Shown here: piece by piece, positions 17,509-26,000 of the stretch
Numbering within the stretch: position 1 is the first letter of the stretch
How the letters are laid out: the number at the start of each line of letters is the position of its first letter
Program-made: the position numbers and the translations under genes
Assembly: GCA_045126355.1 (NCBI GenBank)
Contig: JBGVOE010000115.1
Location: 1 to 37,599 of the forward strand
Source of the DNA: CAZSIA01 sp045126355
GTDB taxonomy: Bacteria; Bacillota_I; Bacilli_A; Acholeplasmatales; Anaeroplasmataceae
Direction of reading: 5' to 3'
DNA length: 37,599 nt
Notes under the pieces: generated by a model
Database searches by the model: none
What the model was told of the DNA's origin: nothing
The model's input: only the letters and a program-made list of their open reading frames with translations

Positions 17509-17874
17509 TTATAATAAGAATATAATTACAAAACTACATGCTAAACACATCAAAAGATAAATTAAGCTATCCATAATATGTGTTACTTTTAAATCTCTTT
17601 TTTCTTCATTTTTACTAAAATAAACTAAAAATTTATGATAGAATACCTCACCTAATGTGAATAATAACCATACTAATAAAGTTATTATAACTACAATTAA
17701 TTCATAATAGAAATTATATATGAAAAAATGAGCAGTTACTAAAATAGGTGTAAACACAATCATTAAAGCTAAGAAATAACCAAATACAATTGATTTAATT
17801 CTATCTTTTTTATCTACTTCTAAATTAGCTAAATAAATGTTATTTTCTTCATTTATTTTCATAAATTTATTCAT
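17509..17874 (-). CDS. Small membrane protein of unknown function
   Basis: I do not recognise this 121-aa protein. It has a charged N-terminal stretch (about 1-27) and three predicted transmembrane segments (about 28-50, 56-75 and 101-121), with a Lys/Glu-rich cytoplasmic-type loop at about 85-98. It starts after AGGAGG and overlaps the 3' end of the YlbL-like protease gene by 8 nt, so it is translated with it. The context suggests a membrane partner or bystander of that protease; no function is assigned. Confidence 0.8.
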   Translation of the reverse strand: MNKFMKINEENNIYLANLEVDKKDRIKSIVFGYFLALMIVFTPILVTAHFFIYNFYYELIVVIITLLVWLLFTLGEVFYHKFLVYFSKNEEKRDLKVTHIMDSLIYLLMCLACSFVIIFLL

Positions 17875-18913
17875 ATAAACCTCCTAAACTATTAATAGCT
17901 TCTTCAAATGTTGAAACTTTAATTAAAATCATTTTTTCATGATTAGGAGTTTTTAAATAAGTAGCTAATGCTTCTTCATAGTTTTCAGCAGGACATAAAA
18001 ATACATCGGCATTATTATGTATAGCTGTAACTATTTTTTGACTTACACCGCCTATAACACCTACAGTACCATCAACACTTATTGTACCTGTCCCGGCAAT
18101 TTTTTTACCATAAGTGTAATCAAAACCTGTAATTTCTGAATAGACAGATAAAGTTTGCATGAGTCCTCCAGATGGACCTAATGTATTACTTTTAAATAAT
18201 TTATATGATGGATTTGCACTTTCTTCTCTGATATCATATTTTGAATAACAATAAAACATATTTTGATTGTTGTAATAATCAAATTCTTTATCAACTGTTA
18301 CTTCAAATTCATTATTATCTCTAACAAATGTAATTTTGTCATTAACAGTTAACTCTTTATTTAGGACATCTTTAAATTCATTTGGATTATTAATGCCATA
18401 TGTTTTGTTAGTTTCATTATCATAAATACTTACAATTAAATCACCAATTTTAAATATTTCGTTTTTTATTTGGTAATTTCTTACAATAAATCCTGCAAAA
18501 TTATATTCTAAATTAATATTTGGATTCTTTTTATTGGCATTATGATATGCACAAATAAGGCTTGCTTCTATTGATTGATTCTTTTGAATTTGACCTGATT
18601 TTAAGTTTTCTTCATCAGTTAAATGAAATACTTTTGATGAATCACTAACTTCATTATAATTAGCTAATCCCGCAACCCACGCTTGCAAAATTGATACTCT
18701 TTCAATACTATAAACATAAATAGTATTAAATGAGCCTTCTATATTTGTATCAGTATCAGCTTTAATAACTGATTTAACTTCATTTAATCCTCCAGGAGCG
18801 GTAACATCTTTATTAGCTGGAATTAATGCTAAGATAGCTACTGTTAAGTTAATAATAATTAAGACTAAAACTAAGCTTGATTTTAATTTATACTTCTTTA
18901 TTAAATCGATCAT
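17867..18913 (-). CDS. ylbL: Membrane-anchored PDZ/Lon-like S16 protease (YlbL/SepM family)
   Basis: Predicted extracytoplasmic serine protease of 348 aa anchored by one N-terminal helix (about 13-33). The middle region looks PDZ-like (about 140-205: IFKIGDLIVSIYD...). The C-terminal third is a Lon-type S16 domain with the catalytic Ser in LGPSGGLMQTL and the catalytic Lys in GGVSQKIVTAI, plus KIAGTGTISVDGTVG between them. Streptococcal SepM processes a competence peptide and B. subtilis YlbL acts in DNA-damage recovery; the role here is inferred only by family. The start overlaps the deaminase stop by 4 nt (ATGA), and a small membrane protein gene overlaps the end. Confidence 0.88.
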   Translation of the reverse strand: MIDLIKKYKLKSSLVLVLIIINLTVAILALIPANKDVTAPGGLNEVKSVIKADTDTNIEGSFNTIYVYSIERVSILQAWVAGLANYNEVSDSSKVFHLTDEENLKSGQIQKNQSIEASLICAYHNANKKNPNINLEYNFAGFIVRNYQIKNEIFKIGDLIVSIYDNETNKTYGINNPNEFKDVLNKELTVNDKITFVRDNNEFEVTVDKEFDYYNNQNMFYCYSKYDIREESANPSYKLFKSNTLGPSGGLMQTLSVYSEITGFDYTYGKKIAGTGTISVDGTVGVIGGVSQKIVTAIHNNADVFLCPAENYEEALATYLKTPNHEKMILIKVSTFEEAINSLGGLYE

Positions 18914-19380
18914 TTTACGATAATATCCATTTCTTTAAATTGGCGTAATTTTACTCCTGCTGCTTCAAATAAGCGTTTTGAAGCGATTGTAGAGTCATCT
19001 GTTGCGTGTTTGTCAGAAACATATACAATTTCTTTAATTCCTGATTGAATTATTAATTTAGCACATTCGCAACATGGAAATAATGTTACATAAATACTAC
19101 ATCCAACTAATGATGAAGTTGAATTTAAAATCGCATTTGGTTCAGCATGAACAACATATGGATATTTTGTATCTACATAATTTCCTTCTTTACCCCAAGG
19201 AAATAGGTCATCATCTACTCCATGAGGGAATCCATTATAACCAATTCCTACAATTTTTTTATCTTTATTAACAATACAAGCACCTACTTGTGTTGATGGG
19301 TCTTTACTTCTTTTACTTGAAAGTATCGCAACTCCCATAAAGTATTCATCCCATGAAATATAATCTAATCTTTTAAACAT
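18910..19380 (-). CDS. comEB: Deoxycytidylate deaminase (ComEB-like)
   Basis: Zinc-dependent deaminase of 156 aa that would convert dCMP to dUMP for thymidylate synthesis. The zinc-site motifs are present: HAEPNAI (His78, catalytic Glu80) and PCCECAKLII (Cys103 and Cys106). The N-terminal SWDEYFMGVAILSSKRSKDP is typical of the family. The reading frame extends to a GTG at 19389, but that codon overlaps the AGGTG ribosome-binding site, so the ATG at 19380 is preferred. It is the first gene of the long operon leading to darA. Confidence 0.95.
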   Translation of the reverse strand: MFKRLDYISWDEYFMGVAILSSKRSKDPSTQVGACIVNKDKKIVGIGYNGFPHGVDDDLFPWGKEGNYVDTKYPYVVHAEPNAILNSTSSLVGCSIYVTLFPCCECAKLIIQSGIKEIVYVSDKHATDDSTIASKRLFEAAGVKLRQFKEMDIIVK

Positions 19381-19414
19381 AAAAATCACCTATCATTTAT
19401 TTTATCAAAATATT

Positions 19415-19444
19415 AATAAAATAAAAAGAGCATTTCTGCTCTTT
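19415..19444 (-). terminator. Terminator of the lipid kinase gene
   Basis: Minus-strand hairpin AAAGAGCA/TGCTCTTT (19437-19444 with 19425-19432) followed by TTATTTTATT, between the kinase gene and the deaminase operon. Confidence 0.85.
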
Positions 19445-19476
19445 CTAATAATATTTAATAATTTTAACTAATTACA

Positions 19477-20316
19477 TTAAGCAATTACTTCATATTTTGT
19501 CACATTCTTAATTGTTTCACCATCGATTTGAAGCGCTGTTGGTTGATCAAATTCTACAATAATGTGTTTTCCTGTTCTAATTGTAAAAACATCAGTATGA
19601 GTAGTATGAGTTCCTTTAAATAGTTTAGGGAAAACCATTAATGTTTTTAATTTACCACTCGAATGGAATACCGCAGATGAAACACTTCTATCTTCTGCTA
19701 AACGATTTTGTAGTGGTGTAACATTCATTCCGCCACCATAAAATTTTCCTTTCATAGTTGGGCAAATCCAGATCTTTTTATATTCAATCGTTTGTCCACC
19801 TACTGTAACTCTACCGCTTCTTGGTTTAAAGTGAAATAATAATCCTTTAATTGCAATCCCGGCATAATTAACTGGCTTATCTGATTTCTTTTGTAATTCA
19901 TCACCAATTTCACAACAATACCCATCAATTCCAAAGCCGACCCCATTTATAAATAAATATTCTTTATCATTTATAATAACTTTTGGTAAATTTGCTATAT
20001 AGTCATTAATTAAAATTAATTCACTATCTCCATCTTGAGCAACATCATGATAAAAGTCATTTCCTGTACCTGATGTATTAAAATAAATTTTACAATTTAA
20101 TTTTAAGCCTTTAATACGATTTACAAAATGATGTAGTGTACCATCACCACCATAAATATGTAATTCATCAGTATTTGTTAAAGCGTTTAAAACTCTTTCG
20201 TATTCTCCGTCTTCTAAAACGTTAACGATATTGAATTCTGAATTATTTTTAAAAGATTCAATTTTATTTTTACAATCCCCATTTTTTGATAATGGATTAT
20301 ATAATATATATTTCAT
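19477..20316 (-). CDS. Diacylglycerol/lipid kinase family protein (YegS/DgkB type)
   Basis: Soluble lipid kinase of 279 aa with the diacylglycerol-kinase catalytic fold. It has the nucleotide-binding GGDGT motif (56-60), the TSGTGNDF motif (81-88) and the C-terminal QIDGE block that completes the active site. It probably recycles diacylglycerol to phosphatidate, but YegS-type paralogues differ in substrate, so I give no symbol. It is a single-gene transcript with its own promoter and terminator. Confidence 0.9.
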   Translation of the reverse strand: MKYILYNPLSKNGDCKNKIESFKNNSEFNIVNVLEDGEYERVLNALTNTDELHIYGGDGTLHHFVNRIKGLKLNCKIYFNTSGTGNDFYHDVAQDGDSELILINDYIANLPKVIINDKEYLFINGVGFGIDGYCCEIGDELQKKSDKPVNYAGIAIKGLLFHFKPRSGRVTVGGQTIEYKKIWICPTMKGKFYGGGMNVTPLQNRLAEDRSVSSAVFHSSGKLKTLMVFPKLFKGTHTTHTDVFTIRTGKHIIVEFDQPTALQIDGETIKNVTKYEVIA

Positions 20317-20353
20317 AATTTATCTCCCATTTTCATTTAAAATTTCAAGAAAA

Positions 20354-20382
20354 ATTATAAAATATTTGTCAAAAATTAACAA
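20354..20382 (-). promoter_or_regulatory. Sigma-A promoter of the lipid kinase gene
   Basis: On the minus strand, TTGTTA (20377-20382), a 17-nt spacer and TATAAT (20354-20359). A TTGACA inside the spacer has no correctly spaced -10. Confidence 0.7.
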
Positions 20383-20407
20383 TATTTACCCTTTATTATC
20401 AAAAAAT

Positions 20408-20435
20408 TTGAAAAAACACTAGATTTCTCTAGTGT
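20408..20435 (-). terminator. Terminator of lspA
   Basis: Minus-strand ACACTAGA/TCTAGTGT hairpin (20428-20435 with 20417-20424) followed by TTTTTT (20411-20416). Confidence 0.88.
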
Positions 20436-20454
20436 CTTATTTAAGCTAATTTAA

Positions 20455-20970
20455 TTATTCTTTTATTTCAATTTCTTTTACTTTCTTTTCTCTTTTTGCC
20501 TCAAAGAATAAGATATCAATCATGATACAAATAACTCCAACAACTAAGAAAGTATCAGCCATATTAAATACTGCAAAATCGTAAGTTTTAAAGAATGTGA
20601 ATGCTAAGAAATCAACTACTCCTTCTCCGTAATTAAATACACGGTCAATAAAATTTCCAATCATTCCACCAATCATTAAATAAATTCCCCAAGAATAAAA
20701 TTTCTTACTTTTAAAATCAGCGTATTTTGCCATGTAAATAAATACAATTGTAGCAACTACTGTCATAATCATTAAAAAAGGAAAATTACCATCAAAACTA
20801 CTGAATGCAGCTCCTGTATTATAATGAAGTTTTAATTTAAAAAACTCTGGTATAACAACAATAAAATTTCCCTCTTCAACTAAGATAGATACCATTAAAG
20901 CCTTTGTTATTTGGTCTACTAAAACAGTTGCTAAAACAATTATTAATCCGAAAATTATCGTCTTTTTCAC
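20455..20970 (-). CDS. lspA: Lipoprotein signal peptidase (signal peptidase II)
   Basis: Membrane aspartyl protease of 171 aa that cleaves lipoprotein signal peptides, such as that of the binding protein at 5160-6164. It has four hydrophobic helices, the conserved NTGAAF (51-56), and both catalytic aspartates: Asp109 in GNFIDR and Asp139 in FNMADTF. The start is a GTG (20970) with a GGGG ribosome-binding sequence a few bases upstream. The C-terminal tail is Lys/Glu rich. A terminator lies on each side. Confidence 0.96.
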   Translation of the reverse strand: MKKTIIFGLIIVLATVLVDQITKALMVSILVEEGNFIVVIPEFFKLKLHYNTGAAFSSFDGNFPFLMIMTVVATIVFIYMAKYADFKSKKFYSWGIYLMIGGMIGNFIDRVFNYGEGVVDFLAFTFFKTYDFAVFNMADTFLVVGVICIMIDILFFEAKREKKVKEIEIKE

Positions 20971-21016
20971 AAATATTCCCCATTTCTATAACAAATACAT
21001 TTTATCATAGATAAAG

Positions 21017-21050
21017 CAAAATAAAAAGAGCAAATTTTATATTGCTCTTT
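21017..21050 (-). terminator. Terminator of the hisS-aspS operon
   Basis: Minus-strand AAAGAGCAA/TTGCTCTTT hairpin (21042-21050 with 21025-21033) followed by TTATTTTG, 7 nt past the aspS stop codon. Confidence 0.88.
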
Positions 21051-21056
21051 AACATA

Positions 21057-22358
21057 TTATGGATTTAAGCGATCTGGTCCACGGAATAAATACATTGCTT
21101 CTTTAATACCAACATTAAAGATTAACATTGTAATACGGTCAATACCGATACCAAATCCACCGTGTGGAGGACAACCAAATTTAAAGAAATCTAAATAGAA
21201 TTCTACGTCTTTAGCTAATCCTTTTTCTTCAGCTTGTTTCTTTAAGATATCATAACGATGTTCACGTTGAGCACCTGTAGTGATTTCACAACCTTTCCAG
21301 ATCAAGTCATAACCACATGGTACGCCGTGCTCATCACGCATATGATAGAATGCACGACATTCTTTAGAATATCCTGTTACAAATAAGAATTCATGTCCAT
21401 ATTTTTCTAATGCGAATTTATGACACATTCTTTCACCTTCAGTAGTTAAATCACCTTTTTCTTCTTCAGGTACTTTATAACCATATCTAGCTTCAAGTTC
21501 ATCATATAATTCATGTAAATCAATACGTGGGAATGGTAATGTTGGTACTACTAATTCGATATCAAATACTCTTTTAATATCATTACCATATTTACTAACT
21601 ACACCACTAATAGCGTATGTTAACATTTCTTCTTCCATTTTCATTACATCATCATATGAAGTAATGTATGAAAATTCTAAGTCGAAACCACTAAATTCTG
21701 TTGCGTGTTTACGTGATGCAAATTTTTCTGCTCTAAATACTGGTCCTGATTCATAAATTCTTTCAAATCCAGCAGCCATAGCCATTTGTTTATAAAATTG
21801 TGGTGATTGTGCTAAGAATGCATCGCGACCAAAGTAATCAACTTTAAATACACCTGCACCTGATTCACTTTCTGCACCAATTAATTTAGGTGAATGAATT
21901 TCGATGAAATCTTTTTTATTTAAGAATTCTCTACATAAATTTACAAAACATGATTGAACTTTAAACATTAATGTATTTTTTTCAGTTCTTAAATCGATCC
22001 AACGATAATCTAATCTTAAGTCGATATTAGTTTCTTCTCCTTTTGGAGCTACAATCGGACTAGGTTCTGCGATAGCTTCAATTTTAATACTATCTGGATA
22101 CATTTCCATACCATTTAATTTAACATATTCACTAGCTAAAATTAAACCTTCTACTTGAATTACAGAGTCAACTGTAATACTATTTAACATTTCTTCCCAT
22201 TCTGGATGTTTTTCTTTTTCAATTGTTACTTGGATTTTACCAGTTACATCGCGTAATACAATGAAACACATCCATTTTTTATTACGAATATTTTCTACAT
22301 AACCAGCGATATGATTGCTTTCGCCTAATTTGATATCTTTAATAAATACTCTACTCAT
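21057..22358 (-). CDS. aspS: Aspartyl-tRNA synthetase, archaeal-type (AspRS2)
   Basis: Class II synthetase of 433 aa that charges tRNA-Asp. It has an N-terminal OB-fold anticodon-binding domain (about 1-105), motif 2 as PVFRAEKFASRKHATEF, and motif 3 as GGFGIGIDRITML, ending IKEAMYLFRGPDRLNP. It is much shorter than the usual bacterial AspRS (about 590 aa) because the GAD insertion domain is absent; this and the C-terminal block match the archaeal/eukaryotic-type enzyme. A longer frame starts at 22394 inside hisS, but the ATG at 22358 follows GAGGGAG and lies 4 nt after the hisS stop. It is cotranscribed with hisS. Whether it also charges tRNA-Asn is not settled by sequence. Confidence 0.9.
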   Translation of the reverse strand: MSRVFIKDIKLGESNHIAGYVENIRNKKWMCFIVLRDVTGKIQVTIEKEKHPEWEEMLNSITVDSVIQVEGLILASEYVKLNGMEMYPDSIKIEAIAEPSPIVAPKGEETNIDLRLDYRWIDLRTEKNTLMFKVQSCFVNLCREFLNKKDFIEIHSPKLIGAESESGAGVFKVDYFGRDAFLAQSPQFYKQMAMAAGFERIYESGPVFRAEKFASRKHATEFSGFDLEFSYITSYDDVMKMEEEMLTYAISGVVSKYGNDIKRVFDIELVVPTLPFPRIDLHELYDELEARYGYKVPEEEKGDLTTEGERMCHKFALEKYGHEFLFVTGYSKECRAFYHMRDEHGVPCGYDLIWKGCEITTGAQREHRYDILKKQAEEKGLAKDVEFYLDFFKFGCPPHGGFGIGIDRITMLIFNVGIKEAMYLFRGPDRLNP

Positions 22359-22362
22359 TTTT

Positions 22363-23679
22363 TTATTCTCCCTCTTTTTTATTACATGAAGCACATGCTG
22401 AATTTGTTTTAGCTTGAATACTACCTAAAACATGTGTATATAAATCATTTAATGGAATTGTAACTTGTTCATCAGTTTCATTATTTTTAACATTGATAAC
22501 AAAGTTATTTAATTCTTCATCACCTAAAATTGCAGTGAATCTTGCATTTAATTTATCTGCTTGCTTAAATTGTCCTTTAATACCTTTATTTAAGTAGTCA
22601 GCCTCACAAACTAAACCACCCATTCTTAAAGTATATAATAGTCTTTCTGTAGTAACTCTAGCTTTATCGCCGATACTGATGATATATAGGTGAATATAAT
22701 CATTATTTTCTTTTAATAATCCTTCAGATTCCATAGCTAATAATAATCTATCCATACCAAATGCCATACCTACACAAGGTGTTTGTGGTCCTTCTAAGTC
22801 AGATACTAATTTATCATAACGACCTCCACCACCTAATACATTTTGTGCTCCAAAGCCTTCAATATCAGCTTCAAGTTCAAATACTGTATGACAGTAATAG
22901 TCTAAACCTCTTACTAAATTAGGATCAATTTCATAAGCTACTCCAACTTCTTTTAAAGCTTCAACAACTTTAGCGAAATGAGCTTTACTTTCTTCATTTA
23001 AATAATCAGTAATTTTAGGAGCATTAGCAAAGAATTCTTTTTTATTATCAACTTTACAGTCTAAAATTCTTAAAGGATTCTTTTCTAAACGTGTTTTACA
23101 GTCACCGCATAATTCTTCTTGATATTTAGAAAAATACTCAACTAATGCAGTTCTATAAGCCGCTCTACTTGCTTCATCTCCAATAGAGTTAATTTTAACA
23201 TTAACACCTTTAAGTCCTAATGCTTTTAATGTTGTAGCCGCAAATAAAATTACTTCTACATCCATTAAAGGACTATTTGAACCAATTGCTTCTACACCAA
23301 ATTGTGAAAATTGACGATATCTTCCTTTTTGTTGGCGTTCATATCTAAACATTGGTCCCATATAATATAATTTTTGAACAGATTGTTCAGCATATAATTT
23401 ATTTTCGATAAAACTACGAGCAACCCCTGCAGTACCTTCTGGTCGAAGTGTATTACTTCTTCCTCCTCTATCGATAAAATCATATGTTTCTTTTGTTACC
23501 ATATCACTTGTTTCACCAACAGTTCTATGGAATAATTCACTAGATTCAAAAATAGGTGTTCTAATTTCTTTAAAATTATAAAGACGACATACTTTTTTGA
23601 TTACTACTTCTAAACGATTCCATTTCCAAGCATCAGTTGGTAATACATCATATGTTCCTTTTGGTTTACTAATAGGCAT
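22363..23679 (-). CDS. hisS: Histidyl-tRNA synthetase
   Basis: Class II synthetase of 438 aa, normal length. The N terminus is PKGTYDVLP. Motif 2 lies in MFRYERQQKGRYRQFSQFG and the histidine-specific motif is LVRGLDYYCHTVFE; motif 3 is GMAFGMDRLLLAM. The C-terminal HGTP anticodon-binding domain follows (about 330-420). A Cys-rich tail (CASCNKKEGE) extends past the domain. The start follows AAGGAGGA. It is the first gene of the T-box-controlled operon with aspS. Confidence 0.97.
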   Translation of the reverse strand: MPISKPKGTYDVLPTDAWKWNRLEVVIKKVCRLYNFKEIRTPIFESSELFHRTVGETSDMVTKETYDFIDRGGRSNTLRPEGTAGVARSFIENKLYAEQSVQKLYYMGPMFRYERQQKGRYRQFSQFGVEAIGSNSPLMDVEVILFAATTLKALGLKGVNVKINSIGDEASRAAYRTALVEYFSKYQEELCGDCKTRLEKNPLRILDCKVDNKKEFFANAPKITDYLNEESKAHFAKVVEALKEVGVAYEIDPNLVRGLDYYCHTVFELEADIEGFGAQNVLGGGGRYDKLVSDLEGPQTPCVGMAFGMDRLLLAMESEGLLKENNDYIHLYIISIGDKARVTTERLLYTLRMGGLVCEADYLNKGIKGQFKQADKLNARFTAILGDEELNNFVINVKNNETDEQVTIPLNDLYTHVLGSIQAKTNSACASCNKKEGE

Positions 23680-23700
23680 AATATTCCTCCTTAAAATATA

Positions 23701-23931
23701 AAAAAATCCTTAGATAAAAAATCTAAGGACGAATAACCGTGGTGCCACCTTATTCCAATGAAAATACATTCATTGGCACTTAATTCGTTAACGCCGAAAT
23801 ACGTTTTTATCTACTAACTTCAATAAATCCCTCAAGTGTGTCTATTAATTAACTAAATATCGATAACTCTCACCATCATACCGTCGCTTAAATATTTTTT
23901 ATGTTAATTAAATTAACTATCATCGGTTTCC
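23701..23931 (-). promoter_or_regulatory. T-box leader (tRNA-sensing riboswitch) of hisS-aspS
   Basis: Untranslated leader of about 230 nt. The T-box core AAGGTGGCACCACGG lies at 23737-23752 and is followed by a terminator, CCTTAGAT/ATCTAAGG with T6 (23701-23729), with which it competes. A hairpin CCAATG...CATTGG precedes the core. The candidate specifier region is GACACAC at 23836-23842, containing overlapping Asp (GAC) and His (CAC) codons. The acceptor-pairing bulge reads UGGC, complementary to a tRNA ending GCCA, which fits tRNA-Asp (discriminator G73) and not tRNA-His (C73). So uncharged tRNA-Asp is the likelier signal. The Stem I fold was not computed. Confidence 0.9.
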
Positions 23932-23937
23932 TAAAAA

Positions 23938-23966
23938 ATTATATATTTTATATAATTGGTTGTCAA
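23938..23966 (-). promoter_or_regulatory. Sigma-A promoter of the hisS-aspS T-box leader
   Basis: On the minus strand, perfect TTGACA (23961-23966), a 17-nt spacer and perfect TATAAT (23938-23943). The predicted start is near 23931. Confidence 0.9.
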
Positions 23967-23982
23967 TAGAACATTTTTTTAT

Positions 23983-25260
23983 TTAAATTACTTCAGCATA
24001 TAATTTATTATTTTCATACTTAGTAATTTCTACTTTTACCATTTGTCCTACTAAATTTTCATTATGTATGATATTCACTTCTAAATAATTTGATGTGTGA
24101 CCTACTTGATATATATCATGATATGTTTCAATTATAACTTCAAATGTTTTTCCAATAAATTTTAATTTATATTCTTCTTCCAATTCTTTATCTAACTGAA
24201 GTAATATATCCATTCTATCAGTTTTTACTTTATCATTAATTTGTTTTAATTTTTCTGCTTTTGTACCTTTTCTTAAAGAGAATGGAAAAGCATGGATTTT
24301 AGAAAACTTAACTTCCTTACATAAATTAATTGTATCAATAAAATCTTCATCAGTCTCTTCAGGAAATCCTACAATAATATCGGTTGTAATTGAAATATTT
24401 GGTTTAATCTCTTTAATTTTATTAACTTTTTTAATAAATTCTTCTCTACTGTAATGACGATTCATCATTTTTAAAACATGATTAGACCCTGCTTGAAGTG
24501 GTAAGTGAAGATGTTCAGCAACAACTTTATTAGTTTTTAAAAGATATAAAAATTCATCTGTAATTTCATTTAATTCAATAGATGAAATTCTTAATCTTAA
24601 TAACTTAGTTTCATTTAATATCATTTTAACTAAAGCTGTAAAATCAACACCATTATCATTATATTTACCAGTATGAATTCCTGTTAAAACTACTTCTTTA
24701 TAACCATTTTCAACAATTTTATTAATTTCATTTATAACGTCTTGATATGGTTTTGATCTAATTGGACCTCTTGTATAAGGAATAATACAGTAACTACAGA
24801 AATTATTACATCCATCCTCAATCTTTAAAAAAGCACGTGTTTTACTAAATGAAATAGGGCTTAAATTTTCAAATGTTTTATAACTTAAAATATTTGATAC
24901 TTTGTTAATTAATTCATTTTCTTTTTTCTTTTTAAATACTAAATCAACTATTTCACTCTTACTAATATTACCTAATACGATATCTACTCCATCAATATTA
25001 GCAACTTCATCTTTTGCCATTTGAGAATAACATCCCATAACCGCAATAATTGCATTTGGATTAGCTTTAATAGCTGATCTTATTAATTTTCTACTTTTAG
25101 CAGTTGCTTGATTTGTTACTGAACAAGTATTAATAATACAAGCATCAAATTCTTCTTTACTACTAACTACCATAGCGCCACGTTTACTAAATAGATCACT
25201 AATGGCATCTGTTTCATAACTATTAACTTTGCAACCTAATGTAATAAACGCAACTCTCAT
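23983..25260 (-). CDS. mtaB: tRNA t6A37 methylthiotransferase MtaB
   Basis: Radical-SAM enzyme of 425 aa that converts t6A37 to ms2t6A37 in tRNAs reading ANN codons. It has the N-terminal UPF0004 domain with three cysteines for one 4Fe-4S cluster (FITLGCKVNSYET, INTCSVTNQA, VMGCYSQM). The radical-SAM motif is CNNFCSYCIIPYTRGPIRS, with the three cysteines spaced x3-x2. A C-terminal TRAM-like region (about 365-425) follows. The N-terminal LGCKVNSYE is the MtaB form rather than MiaB. It lies 11 nt after rsmE and ends the operon just upstream of the T-box promoter. Confidence 0.94.
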   Translation of the reverse strand: MRVAFITLGCKVNSYETDAISDLFSKRGAMVVSSKEEFDACIINTCSVTNQATAKSRKLIRSAIKANPNAIIAVMGCYSQMAKDEVANIDGVDIVLGNISKSEIVDLVFKKKKENELINKVSNILSYKTFENLSPISFSKTRAFLKIEDGCNNFCSYCIIPYTRGPIRSKPYQDVINEINKIVENGYKEVVLTGIHTGKYNDNGVDFTALVKMILNETKLLRLRISSIELNEITDEFLYLLKTNKVVAEHLHLPLQAGSNHVLKMMNRHYSREEFIKKVNKIKEIKPNISITTDIIVGFPEETDEDFIDTINLCKEVKFSKIHAFPFSLRKGTKAEKLKQINDKVKTDRMDILLQLDKELEEEYKLKFIGKTFEVIIETYHDIYQVGHTSNYLEVNIIHNENLVGQMVKVEITKYENNKLYAEVI

Positions 25261-25271
25261 TATTATTCTCC

Positions 25272-26000
25272 TTAATTTTTCATATAAATGTAATTCATCA
25301 TTGCTAAAAATGCTAGGCTCGCTGTTTCAGTTCTTAATATATTATTACCTATACTTACAGGAATAAAACCTTTTTCGATAAAATACAAACGTTCTTTATC
25401 ATCAATGCCGCCTTCTGGTCCAATGACAAAGATAACATTTTTAACATCATTAAAATCAATATTTCTTAATAATCTTCCATCAATTTTTTTCGCTTCTTCT
25501 TCATCTAAAAGAAGTTTTAAATCATAATTATTAAAATCGATATTATTTAAATTTGTCAATAATCTAACTTCTGGAATACTATTTCTATGTGATTGTTCTG
25601 ATGCTTCTTTCGCTATTTTTTTGTATCGATTAAGTTTGGCATCAACTTTATTAGCTTCTATTTTAACAATACTACGCTTCATTTGTAGTAAGATTATTTC
25701 ATCTACACCTAATTCAGTACTATGTTTAGTGATATCATCATTTTTATCACCTTTGGCTAGTCCTTGAATAAGTGTTATATTTGGTTTATTTTGCTTTTTA
25801 TTTGATATCTCTTCTACTACCTCAAAATTAACTAATTCATTACTTAAATTAGTAATTTTTGCTAAATATGCCTTATTATCGTAGCAGATTTCAATTAAAT
25901 CTCCTACTTTATTACGCATAACTTTGACTATATGAAAAACATCATCGCTAAGTATGATGCTTTCCATATATTCTTTTTCACTAATAAAATAACGTTGCAT
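25272..26000 (-). CDS. rsmE: 16S rRNA (uracil(1498)-N3)-methyltransferase RsmE
   Basis: SPOUT-class methyltransferase of 242 aa acting on U1498 in the decoding region of the 30S subunit. An N-terminal PUA-like domain (about 1-70) is followed by the knotted methyltransferase domain, with FVIGPEGGI (about 191-199) and the knot motif LRTETASLAF near the C terminus. Translation starts inside a TAATG overlap with the preceding gene, so the two are coupled. In many Bacillota rsmE follows prmA/dnaJ; here the membrane protein takes that place. Confidence 0.94.
   Translation of the reverse strand: MQRYFISEKEYMESIILSDDVFHIVKVMRNKVGDLIEICYDNKAYLAKITNLSNELVNFEVVEEISNKKQNKPNITLIQGLAKGDKNDDITKHSTELGVDEIILLQMKRSIVKIEANKVDAKLNRYKKIAKEASEQSHRNSIPEVRLLTNLNNIDFNNYDLKLLLDEEEAKKIDGRLLRNIDFNDVKNVIFVIGPEGGIDDKERLYFIEKGFIPVSIGNNILRTETASLAFLAMMNYIYMKN

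Noticed and set aside
20354..20376. TTGACA inside the lipid kinase leader as a -35 box
   Set aside because: The only good TATAAT is 7 nt away from it; the TTGTTA with a 17-nt spacer fits much better.
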